Source: Acetofilamentum sp. (GTDB lineage: Bacteria > Bacteroidota > Bacteroidia > Bacteroidales > DTU049). From it: a DNA stretch of 9,137 bases. This document shows, in pieces, positions 1-6,413 of the stretch. The stretch spans positions 5,807 through 14,943 of the forward strand of contig DYON01000037.1 of the NCBI GenBank assembly GCA_020720525.1, in the 5' to 3' direction. The notes under the pieces are model-generated. The model made no database searches and had not been told where the DNA came from. It worked only from the letters and a program-made list of their open reading frames with translations. The position numbers and the translations under genes are program-made. Positions within the stretch are counted from its first letter, which is position 1. Every line of letters starts with the position of its first letter.

Positions 1-137
1 TTCTCGCCTCATCGCCCTTGCGCCTCATCGCATCATCGATATTTCATCAACGGATAAAACTAATTGAACAGATTTGCATTTCTCGCCTCATCGCCCTTGC
101 GCCTCATCGCATCATCGATATTTCATCAACGGATAAA
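1..137. repeat. 58-bp perfect direct repeat, 79-bp period, with nested 11-bp repeats
   Basis: Positions 1-58 are repeated without mismatch at 80-137, separated by 21 bases. Each copy contains CGCCTCATCGC twice (5-15 and 21-31; 84-94 and 100-110) and several CATCG units, so it is a C-rich simple-sequence patch in an otherwise AT-rich region. The sequence after the two copies (59-79 versus 138 onward) is only loosely similar. The first copy starts at the window edge, so the array may extend to the left. The block lies 64 bases before the start codon of the AI-2E gene. One frame of the first copy is open from the window edge to a TGA at 64-66, so it could be the tail of an upstream gene whose end has been duplicated; this cannot be settled here. 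Confidence 0.9.
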
Positions 138-201
138 CGAATTATTCGAGTTGCAACAAGTATCAAATAACAGGAAATTTCTACCTTTACCAAAAAAACG
201 T

Positions 202-1350
202 ATGTCATACATTAAACGGTGGTATGTTTGGTTGCCATTTTTGGCACTGGTTTTTGTTTTTTTCTATTTTTTCTCAGTAATTCTCATCTACATTTTTACC
301 GCCCTGATTATTTCGCTCATGGGCAATCCAATAGTGAGAATGCTCGATAAAGTTCATATTTGGAAAATACGGCTACCGCATTCGTTCAATGCACTAATTG
401 CACTATTGGTGGTTGTTGGAATATTTTCCGCCTTGTTCTATTTTTTAATACCCGTTCTAGTCGATCAGGCTCAATACATCTCGCAAGTTGACATTTACGG
501 GATTCTCAACAACCTGAAAGAGCCAATCAATCATCTCGAAGATCAACTTCGCGAATATCATATACTCTCGCCAACCGATACTTTCGAAGGTATTATCTCC
601 ACCTATGTTCTCGATTTTCTTGCTTCCATCAACATTCAGAAATTCGCTGGAGGGCTTTTCGGGATGCTGGGGCAAATTAGTATTGGTGTTTTTTCAATTC
701 TTTTTCTTGCATTCTTTTTCCTCCGCGACGACCGACTTGTTTACAAAGGGCTTAAAACCATTACTCCCAACGAATCGCACGACGAAATAGCCCGAATTTT
801 GTTTTACAGCAAAAAAATGTTGTCGCGCTATTTTATTGGTTTGTTTATTGAGCAAATCACCATGATGACGCTTATTTCGGTTGGCATGTATATTGTTGGC
901 CTTCCCAATGCAATATTTATAGGAATTGCCGCCGGCATTTTCAACATTATACCTTACTTAGGTCCAATTATTGGAGGCATCGTTGGATCAATAATCGGAC
1001 TTACGGCACTTCCGAGCGATTTGTTTGCAACCGACGCTTTTCCTCTTTTGCTTCAAATGCTTGCGGTTTTCGGTATTGCTAATTTGATTGATAATTTTGT
1101 TCTGCAACCCGTTATTTATTCTCGAAGTGTGAAAGCGCATCCAATCGAAATTTTTTTGGTGGTAATTATGGCTGGCCTAATTGCTGGTCCTTTTGGGATG
1201 ATTTTGGCAATCCCAGCATACACGCTCATTCGCATTATTGCTATGGAATTCTTTAAAAATTGGTCCTTTGTGAGCAAAGCAACACAAAGCCTTGGAGCCG
1301 AATTGCAGCGAACACGTGAATCGAAAGAAGCTAAAGAAAAAGACAAATAG
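202..1350 (+). CDS. AI-2E family transporter (inner-membrane permease)
   Basis: The product is 382 aa, a normal length for the AI-2E/YdiK/PerM family (Pfam AI-2E_transport), multi-pass inner-membrane proteins linked in different members to autoinducer-2 export, Na+/H+ antiport or unknown transport. Residues 10-40 and 62-88 are hydrophobic helices. A soluble, charged stretch follows (about 90-150), then a C-terminal membrane bundle. The family hallmark NIIPYLGPIIGG lies at residues 248-259, and LIDNFVLQP, another conserved block, at about 295-303. The tail after about residue 365 is hydrophilic and rich in K and E. I chose ATG 202 because it gives the usual short N-terminus; a TTG at 64 would add 46 residues translated from the 58-bp repeat. 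TACCTTTA at 182-189 resembles a -7 element but has A in place of G. The gene ends one base before the radical SAM gene, implying an operon. The family call is secure, the substrate unknown. Confidence 0.9.
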   Translation: MSYIKRWYVWLPFLALVFVFFYFFSVILIYIFTALIISLMGNPIVRMLDKVHIWKIRLPHSFNALIALLVVVGIFSALFYFLIPVLVDQAQYISQVDIYGILNNLKEPINHLEDQLREYHILSPTDTFEGIISTYVLDFLASINIQKFAGGLFGMLGQISIGVFSILFLAFFFLRDDRLVYKGLKTITPNESHDEIARILFYSKKMLSRYFIGLFIEQITMMTLISVGMYIVGLPNAIFIGIAAGIFNIIPYLGPIIGGIVGSIIGLTALPSDLFATDAFPLLLQMLAVFGIANLIDNFVLQPVIYSRSVKAHPIEIFLVVIMAGLIAGPFGMILAIPAYTLIRIIAMEFFKNWSFVSKATQSLGAELQRTRESKEAKEKDK

Positions 1351-1351
1351 A

Positions 1352-2338
1352 ATGCACGAGCTTTGGTTACTTCTCAAAACCCTTTCGCCTGCGCGAATTG
1401 CAAATTTGCTTTTGTCGGTTCTCAGTATTTTTTTCAGCCGCTTGTTCCAAAAAATAATTGTCTGGAATCAGCCATGGGCTGCAACCATCGAGCCTTCGGC
1501 AATTTGCCAGCTCAGTTGTCCAGAATGTCCTGTGGGGATGAAACAACTCAGCCGAAACGAAAAATTAATGCAACCAGCTACATTCGACAAAATTTTAGGC
1601 AATCTCTGCCCCAAAACATTTTATTTAAACCTCTATTTTCAAGGCGAACCACTTCTCGATGCCGATATTTTTAGAAAAATAGAATTAGCCCGAGCAAAAA
1701 AAATGTTTGTACTTCTGTCAACCAATGCACAGGCAATCGACAGCAACTCTGCTTCACAAATTGTCGATAGTGGTTTGTCGAAAGTAGTTGTTTCGCTTGA
1801 TGGAATCAATCAAGAGACCTACGAAAAATACCGCGTGGGTGGTAGCTTCGAAAAAACAATATCAGCCATAAAATTACTGAATAGCGTAAAGAAAAAATTA
1901 GGCTCGAAAACGCCTATCATCGAAGTGCAAATGTTGGTATTTTCGTTCAACGAACACCAGCTACAAGAATTGAAGCAAATTGCCACAAAAGCAGGTGCCG
2001 ACAAAGTTGTGTACAAAGCCGCTCAATTCTACAACGCCGAAAATGCGGCAAAATGGCTGCCAAAAAACAGCAAATACAGCCGATATCAGCGAATCGAGAG
2101 CAATTCAATTGAGCTATCACACAAAGCTCCACGAATTTGTAAACGCTTGTGGCAAACGCTCGTTGTTGAAACCGACGGCCGAGTAGTTCCATGTTGCTAC
2201 GATAAACTCAGCGAATTTTCGGTAGGGAATGTCAGCGAAACGAAGGCTGATATTATCTGGAAAGGGGAAAAAATGACACTATTTCGCAAATCGTTGCTAA
2301 AAAGAGAAGCACCTTCGATGTGTGAAAATTGTAACTGA
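1352..2338 (+). CDS. Radical SAM/SPASM domain protein
   Basis: The product is 328 aa. A hydrophobic or amphipathic N-terminal segment (about residues 15-37) precedes the radical SAM core. The [4Fe-4S]-binding CxxxCxxC motif is CQLSCPEC (Cys52, Cys56, Cys59). YFQGEPLLD supplies the following conserved strand, and VVVSLDGINQETYEKYRVGG is typical of SPASM-type members. The C-terminal SPASM-like domain has Cys263, the pair Cys281-Cys282 (GRVVPCCYD) and a terminal CENC (Cys324, Cys327), enough to hold one or two auxiliary clusters. This architecture recurs widely in Bacteroidota, but I know of no established substrate; related enzymes modify peptides or small metabolites. ATG 1352 is one base after the AI-2E stop codon. 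An in-frame ATG at 1292 would add 20 very basic residues read over the AI-2E tail and is less likely. The protein ends one residue after the last Cys, which fits a natural end. Confidence 0.9.
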   Translation: MHELWLLLKTLSPARIANLLLSVLSIFFSRLFQKIIVWNQPWAATIEPSAICQLSCPECPVGMKQLSRNEKLMQPATFDKILGNLCPKTFYLNLYFQGEPLLDADIFRKIELARAKKMFVLLSTNAQAIDSNSASQIVDSGLSKVVVSLDGINQETYEKYRVGGSFEKTISAIKLLNSVKKKLGSKTPIIEVQMLVFSFNEHQLQELKQIATKAGADKVVYKAAQFYNAENAAKWLPKNSKYSRYQRIESNSIELSHKAPRICKRLWQTLVVETDGRVVPCCYDKLSEFSVGNVSETKADIIWKGEKMTLFRKSLLKREAPSMCENCN

Positions 2339-2439
2339 GTAAAATTTGAGAAGACAAATTCAACAACGTACGAGGCTATAACCTATGTGGATGATAAAAG
2401 TTCTTAAATACAATTCTCGTCGGTGTTATATATCGTTTT

Positions 2440-2467
2440 GCTGCTTCTCTTGAGGCAACAGCTTTTT
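2440..2467 (+). terminator. Possible intrinsic terminator after the radical SAM gene
   Basis: GCT-GCTTC (2440-2447) can pair with GAGGC (2452-2456) and AGC (2460-2462), with a 3-base bulge and a TCTT loop, followed by TTTTT at 2463-2467. The stem is imperfect and lies about 100 bases after the stop codon, so it is plausible rather than firm. It would separate the AI-2E/radical SAM unit from the peptidase gene. Confidence 0.4.
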
Positions 2468-2484
2468 GGGATATTTACTTGGTA

Positions 2485-2536
2485 AAATGCACCAGCGTAT
2501 GGTACTTTGATTATTTTATTCCACTTGGGTGCATTT
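2485..2536. repeat. 9-bp inverted repeat upstream of the peptidase promoter
   Basis: AAATGCACC (2485-2493) is exactly inverted as GGTGCATTT (2528-2536), with 34 bases between the arms. The right arm ends one base before the proposed -33 TTTG. A second small palindrome, TTTGTT-TGG-AACAAA (2534-2548), overlaps that element. Either could be a regulator-binding site or a leftover of an inserted element; the sequence does not decide. Confidence 0.5.
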
Positions 2537-2537
2537 G

Positions 2538-2570
2538 TTTGGAACAAAACGAAAATAAATGCTATTTTTG
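2538..2570 (+). promoter_or_regulatory. Bacteroidota-type promoter of the M20 peptidase gene
   Basis: TTTG at 2538-2541 and TATTTTTG at 2563-2570 match the Bacteroidota -33 (TTTG) and -7 (TAnnTTTG) elements, with 21 bases between them, toward the long side of the usual range. Transcription would begin near 2575-2578, giving a leader of about 14 bases before ATG 2591. This placement rules out the in-frame upstream start at 2507. Confidence 0.65.
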
Positions 2571-2590
2571 CTTATAAAACAACCCATATC

Positions 2591-3952
2591 ATGAGCAACA
2601 TTAAAAATTACATCGAAAGCAACAAAGAACGCTTTTTAGAAGAACTATTTGGCCTTTTGCAAATTCCAAGTATCAGCAGCGAAAGCAGCCACAAAGACGA
2701 TATGATTCGTGCCGCAGAGTATTGGAAAGAATCGATACTGAAAGCTGGTGCCGATTTTGCCGAAGTTTGTTCAACAGCTGGCAACCCAGTAGTGTATGGC
2801 GAAAAACTGATTGACCCATCATTGCCAACAGTGATTGTGTATGCTCATTACGATGTGATGCCCGTCGATCCAATCAATTTATGGAACTCGCAACCCTTCG
2901 AGCCAGTTGTTAAAGACGGTAAGATTTGGGCTCGTGGTGCCGACGACGACAAAGGGCAGGGATTTATGCACGCCAAAGCCTTCGAATATCTGGTAAAAAC
3001 AAACCAGCTCAAATGCAATGTGAAATTCATGATTGAAGGCGAAGAAGAAATTGGAAGTCCTTCAATGGCCGAATGGTGTCGTCAGAACAAGCATCGTTTG
3101 AATGGCGACATTATTTTAGTGAGCGATACAGGTATGATTGCTTCCGACATTCCAAGCATCACGGTTGGTTTGCGCGGACTCACCTATTTGCAAATTGAGG
3201 TAACCGGACCAAACCGCGACCTGCATTCTGGCTTGTTTGGCGGAGCTGTAGCCAATCCAATCAATGTTTTAACAAAAATGATAGCATCGCTCACCAACGA
3301 GAAGGGGCAAATAACTATTCCTCATTTCTACGACGATGTTGACGTGGTTTCCGAAGCCGAGCGAACAGCTCTTAATCAGGCTCCATTTAGCTTGGACGCA
3401 TACAAAAAAGCCATCGACGTCGAAGAATTGTTTGGTGAAGAAGGTTACACGAGTGTTGAACGCACTGGAATTAGGCCTACTCTCGATTTGTGTGGAATCT
3501 GGGGAGGCTATACTGGTGAAGGAAGCAAAACCGTTTTGCCATCGAAAGCCTATGCGAAAATTTCGTCGCGTTTGGTTCCCCATCAAGATCACCACAAAAT
3601 GGCAGAACTCATCAAAAATCATCTATTGAGTATTGCCCCAGCATACGTGAAAGTGAAAGTTGATATTCTTCATGGTGGACAAGCGTATGTGATGCCAATT
3701 GACGTTTCAGCATACAACGCTGCCGAATCGGCATTGACAGAAGTTTTTGGCAAGGTACCTGTTCCAACCCGCAGCGGCGGAAGCATTCCCATTATATCAA
3801 CATTCGAAGAAATTCTTGGGGTGAAATCGCTTTTAATGGGTTTTGGTCTCGAATCGGATGCCATACATTCGCCCAACGAAAACTTTCCACTTGTCAATTT
3901 CTTCAACGGAATTGAAGCCCTTGTGAATTTTTATGGCAAATTCAGCAAATAG
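2591..3952 (+). CDS. M20 family metallopeptidase (dipeptidase, carnosinase/CPG2-like)
   Basis: The product is 453 aa, the usual size for bacterial M20 dipeptidases, which remove or split small peptides with a two-zinc centre, normally in the cytoplasm; no signal peptide is present. All expected residues are visible: His86 and Asp88 in VYAHYDVMPVDP, the bridging Asp119 in GADDDKG, the general base Glu152 and ligand Glu153 in EGEEEIGS, Asp179 in VSDTG, His212 in DLHSG within the lid/dimerisation domain (roughly residues 190-340), and His426 in DAIHSPNE near the C-terminus. The set matches the CNDP/CPG2 branch, so the enzyme should be active; its exact peptide preference cannot be read from the sequence. 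An in-frame upstream start at 2507 would precede the promoter and add a non-conserved N-terminus. The gene has its own promoter and terminator and is probably monocistronic. Confidence 0.95.
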   Translation: MSNIKNYIESNKERFLEELFGLLQIPSISSESSHKDDMIRAAEYWKESILKAGADFAEVCSTAGNPVVYGEKLIDPSLPTVIVYAHYDVMPVDPINLWNSQPFEPVVKDGKIWARGADDDKGQGFMHAKAFEYLVKTNQLKCNVKFMIEGEEEIGSPSMAEWCRQNKHRLNGDIILVSDTGMIASDIPSITVGLRGLTYLQIEVTGPNRDLHSGLFGGAVANPINVLTKMIASLTNEKGQITIPHFYDDVDVVSEAERTALNQAPFSLDAYKKAIDVEELFGEEGYTSVERTGIRPTLDLCGIWGGYTGEGSKTVLPSKAYAKISSRLVPHQDHHKMAELIKNHLLSIAPAYVKVKVDILHGGQAYVMPIDVSAYNAAESALTEVFGKVPVPTRSGGSIPIISTFEEILGVKSLLMGFGLESDAIHSPNENFPLVNFFNGIEALVNFYGKFSK

Positions 3953-3961
3953 AAAGAATAC

Positions 3962-4001
3962 AACTGTTGTTGGAAGCATAAACCCAGCAACAGTTTTTCT
4001 T
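3962..4001 (+). terminator. Strong rho-independent terminator after the M20 peptidase
   Basis: AACTGTTGTTGG (3962-3973) pairs with CCAGCAACAGTT (3984-3995) over 12 bp with one G-U pair and a 10-base loop. The stem runs into a T-rich tail (TTTTTCTT) at 3994-4001. It starts 9 bases after the stop codon and separates the peptidase from upp. Confidence 0.9.
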
Positions 4002-4031
4002 ATTGTTTTATTTACTACTTTTATCGCACAT

Positions 4032-4039
4032 TAACTTTA
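4032..4039 (+). promoter_or_regulatory. Possible -7 promoter element just before upp
   Basis: TAACTTTA at 4032-4039 fits TAnnTTTG except for the last base. A good -33 element is lacking: the nearest TTG, at 4003-4005, is 26 bases away, too far. A start of transcription about 7 bases downstream would fall at the ATG itself, giving a nearly leaderless mRNA. The terminator upstream means some promoter must lie in 4000-4044. Confidence 0.35.
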
Positions 4040-4044
4040 GCGCT

Positions 4045-4695
4045 ATGGTACACGATCTTGGGAAAGAGAACTCAATTGTAAATCACTTTGTGAGCGAACT
4101 TCGCGACGAATCGATACAAGCCAACAGCATGCGTTTCAGACGAAACTTGGAGCGACTTGGCGAAATTTTCGCTTATGAAATAAGTAAAAAGATTGATTTC
4201 TCGAAGCGCGAAGTAACTACCCCACTTGGGGCCATCGAAGTCCCAGTTGTAGAAAACTGGCCAGTTTTAGCCACTATATTAAGAGCTGGACTTCCTTTTC
4301 ATCAAGGGATTCTTAATTTTTTCGATCAATCGCCCAGTGCATTTATTTCGGCTTTTCGCAAACACCATAAAGATGGCCGTTTTACAATACAGGTAGAATA
4401 TGTAAGTAGCCCCGACATTGAGGGGAAAGTGCTCGTAGTTGCCGACCCAATGCTCGCAACAGGCTCTTCGTTGGTGTTGGCTTGCAAGGAATTGTTTCAG
4501 TTTGGCACACCATCCGAAATACATATAGCAACAGTAATTGCAAGCGCACAGGGAATTGAATATGTACGCAAACATTTACCTCATCGCAAAATGCATATTT
4601 GGGCAGCTGCAATCGACGAGGAATTGACCGCCCAGGCCTATATTGTTCCAGGCTTAGGCGACGCTGGCGATTTGGCTTTTGGACACAAGGAATAA
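4045..4695 (+). CDS. upp: Uracil phosphoribosyltransferase
   Basis: This cytoplasmic pyrimidine salvage enzyme makes UMP and pyrophosphate from uracil and PRPP. The product is 216 aa, close to the usual 208-220. Key motifs are ILRAGL (78-83), the PRPP-binding loop VVADPMLATGSS (131-142) and the C-terminal uracil-binding segment YIVPGLGDAGDLAFG (199-213). The loop has GSS where E. coli Upp has GGS, a conservative change I believe occurs in other Bacteroidota enzymes. ATG 4045 gives the expected N-terminus; a TTG at 4003 would start inside the U-tract of the preceding terminator. Upp heads a compact series with three envelope genes, the next starting 12 bases after its stop. Confidence 0.95.
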   Translation: MVHDLGKENSIVNHFVSELRDESIQANSMRFRRNLERLGEIFAYEISKKIDFSKREVTTPLGAIEVPVVENWPVLATILRAGLPFHQGILNFFDQSPSAFISAFRKHHKDGRFTIQVEYVSSPDIEGKVLVVADPMLATGSSLVLACKELFQFGTPSEIHIATVIASAQGIEYVRKHLPHRKMHIWAAAIDEELTAQAYIVPGLGDAGDLAFGHKE

Positions 4696-4707
4696 TTGAG
4701 CAAATCG

Positions 4708-5172
4708 ATGTTGTTTATCTTGGGATTGGCTAATTCGATTTTTGAGTATTTGTATGTAATAGCCATCAGCTCCTATCGATTCATTTTTGCTGGACCCGCA
4801 GCCTTAGCAAGTGGATTCAATTACTGGGAAATATCTATTTGCCTCGCCATAGGAGGCGTTTTTGGATTTTTAATTTTCTATTTTTTCTTCGACATCATCA
4901 TATTGTTGTTTAGGAAAATATTTTCTCCAAAAGCGCACAAAAACCGTCTAAAATGGTTGATAAAAAACCGAAGAATTATCCTTACAGCACACCGTGCGGG
5001 CTTGTTTTTTCTCCTATTTGTTGGCCCAGTAGTACTTTCTATCCCTTTAACAGCTTTTATCGCTCAACGCTGGTACAATAAACGGAAACATATAATTGTT
5101 TATTTTTGCATATCTGTTGTCGGTTGGGCTTTAATCTTTGGAGTTCTAGCTCGTTTTAATCTGGTTCTATGA
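4708..5172 (+). CDS. Small multi-pass membrane protein of unknown function
   Basis: The product is 154 aa from ATG 4708; a TTG at 4696, directly after the upp stop codon, would add four residues. About four hydrophobic segments are visible (roughly 2-30, 38-70, 94-118 and 127-150), with a basic loop between the second and third (KAHKNRLKWLIKNRR, about 75-90) that should face the cytoplasm. The second segment (FNYWEISICLAIGGVFGF) and the third (FVGPVVLSIPLTAFI) faintly recall the small multidrug export/DedA-like proteins with glycine- and proline-containing helices, but I cannot confirm this and do not recognise the family. Its TGA overlaps the start of the ABC permease gene by four bases (ATGA), so the two are probably translationally coupled. 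Confidence 0.8.
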   Translation: MLFILGLANSIFEYLYVIAISSYRFIFAGPAALASGFNYWEISICLAIGGVFGFLIFYFFFDIIILLFRKIFSPKAHKNRLKWLIKNRRIILTAHRAGLFFLLFVGPVVLSIPLTAFIAQRWYNKRKHIIVYFCISVVGWALIFGVLARFNLVL

Positions 5173-6413
5173 ACTTGAAAATTCTAGGCGAAAGCCTCAA
5201 TATTGCATTGCGTTCTATCCGTAGCCATCTACTTCGGACTGTTCTTACTATCCTCATCATCGCCTTTGGGATAATGGCACTGATAAGCATATTAACAGCA
5301 ATTGAATCGATCAAATCGACGTTGAGCAATAGCTTCACACAAATGGGAAGCAATACATTTACCATTTCCGATGTACAAATGCGAGGTAGCATAGGCGGTG
5401 GTCGTGGAAACAGAATAGAATACGAAAGAATAAACTGGTATCAAGCAAGTGAATTTAAAAAGCGATATCGTTTTCCGGCAACCGTTTCTATTTATACTTT
5501 TGCCGCCAACACCGCAACATTGCGCTATAAGACAGAAAAAACCAATCCCAATATTTCTGTTCTTGGAGTTGACGAAAATTATATGATCACTGGAGGTCAA
5601 GATGTTGAAACAGGAAGAAATTTTTCTCCACAGGAAATTCAACGAGGCAGAAATATCACCATAATTGGCTCCGAAATTAAAGATATTTTGTTTCCTACAG
5701 GCGAAAACCCTATCGACAAGCAAATAGCAATTGGTCCAATGCGATTCACCGTAATTGGAGTTCTAGAAAGCAAGGGAAGTAGTTTTGGTTTTTCGGGCGA
5801 TAAGTCGTGTTTGGTTCCAGTAACCACAATTCGACGCTATTTCAATCAAGTACCTGTCGCGTTTCGAATCAATGTAATGCCATCCGACCCAAAGCAGCTC
5901 GAAATAGCTATTGGCGAAGCAACAGGCTTGTTTAGAACCATTAGAAAGCTCAGTGTTGGTCAAGTGAGTAACTTCGACATTCGAAAAAGCGACAATTTGG
6001 TGAATATACTTCTAGAAAATATTCGATATGTGACTCTAGCTGCAACATTAATTGGTCTAATAACTCTCATGGGTGCTTCAATTGGGCTCATGAATATCAT
6101 GTTGGTGAGTGTATCGGAGCGAACTCGTGAAATTGGTGTTCGCAAAGCAATGGGTGCAACCAATATAGCCATACGCAATCAGTTTTTAGTTGAAAGCATC
6201 GTTATTGGTCAGCTGGGAGGCTTTTTGGGTATTTTCCTCGGTGTTCTTTTTGGAAACATCATCAGTCTCATTCTCAACACATCCTTTGTAATTCCTTGGG
6301 GTTGGATTTTTCTTGGATTTTTTATCACATTCGTTGTAGGTGTTCTTTCTGGTTTACTTCCAGCAATGCGAGCCGCCAAACTCGACCCCATCGAATCGCT
6401 CCGACATGAATAA
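5169..6413 (+). CDS. ABC transporter permease, MacB/FtsX type
   Basis: The product is 414 aa with the MacB layout: a cytoplasmic N-terminal helix (about 1-20), TM1 (about 22-44), a large periplasmic MacB_PCD-type domain (about 45-270), and three C-terminal membrane helices (about 287-312, 333-360 and 372-395). The cytoplasmic coupling signature VSERTREIGVRKAMGAT begins at residue 315, and the closing PAMRAAKLDPIESLR is typical. Members work as dimers with a separate or fused ATPase in mechanotransmission: efflux with an outer-membrane duct, lipoprotein release, or peptide and toxin export. No ATPase is fused here or encoded nearby, so the partner must be elsewhere on the chromosome. The start codon overlaps the preceding gene by four bases and the 3' end overlaps tamL by eight. 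The family call is secure, the cargo unknown. Confidence 0.93.
   Translation: MNLKILGESLNIALRSIRSHLLRTVLTILIIAFGIMALISILTAIESIKSTLSNSFTQMGSNTFTISDVQMRGSIGGGRGNRIEYERINWYQASEFKKRYRFPATVSIYTFAANTATLRYKTEKTNPNISVLGVDENYMITGGQDVETGRNFSPQEIQRGRNITIIGSEIKDILFPTGENPIDKQIAIGPMRFTVIGVLESKGSSFGFSGDKSCLVPVTTIRRYFNQVPVAFRINVMPSDPKQLEIAIGEATGLFRTIRKLSVGQVSNFDIRKSDNLVNILLENIRYVTLAATLIGLITLMGASIGLMNIMLVSVSERTREIGVRKAMGATNIAIRNQFLVESIVIGQLGGFLGIFLGVLFGNIISLILNTSFVIPWGWIFLGFFITFVVGVLSGLLPAMRAAKLDPIESLRHE

Noticed and set aside
2..66. C-terminal end of an upstream gene
   Set aside because: The frame is open, but only 21 codons are available and they lie wholly in the repeat apart from the end, so coding cannot be supported.
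1..137. CRISPR array
   Set aside because: The repeat is 58 bp, longer than usual CRISPR repeats, with one 21-base gap, no further units to the right, internal simple-sequence structure and no cas genes.
64..201. N-terminal extension of the AI-2E protein from TTG 64
   Set aside because: It would be translated from the duplicated repeat, lacks family-like sequence, and ATG 202 gives the normal N-terminus.
2507..2590. N-terminal extension of the M20 peptidase
   Set aside because: It lies over and upstream of the promoter elements at 2538-2570, and the family N-terminus begins at ATG 2591.
2339..2590. Insertion-sequence remnant suggested by the 9-bp inverted repeat
   Set aside because: The arms are only 34 bases apart, no target duplication flanks them and no transposase fragment is visible.
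3269..3622. Minus-strand open frame of 117 codons
   Set aside because: It lies wholly inside the conserved M20 peptidase gene and has no recognisable domain or start context.
5292..5723. Minus-strand open frame of 143 codons
   Set aside because: It is antisense to the periplasmic domain of the ABC permease, Cys- and Ser-rich as expected of a shadow frame, with no promoter.
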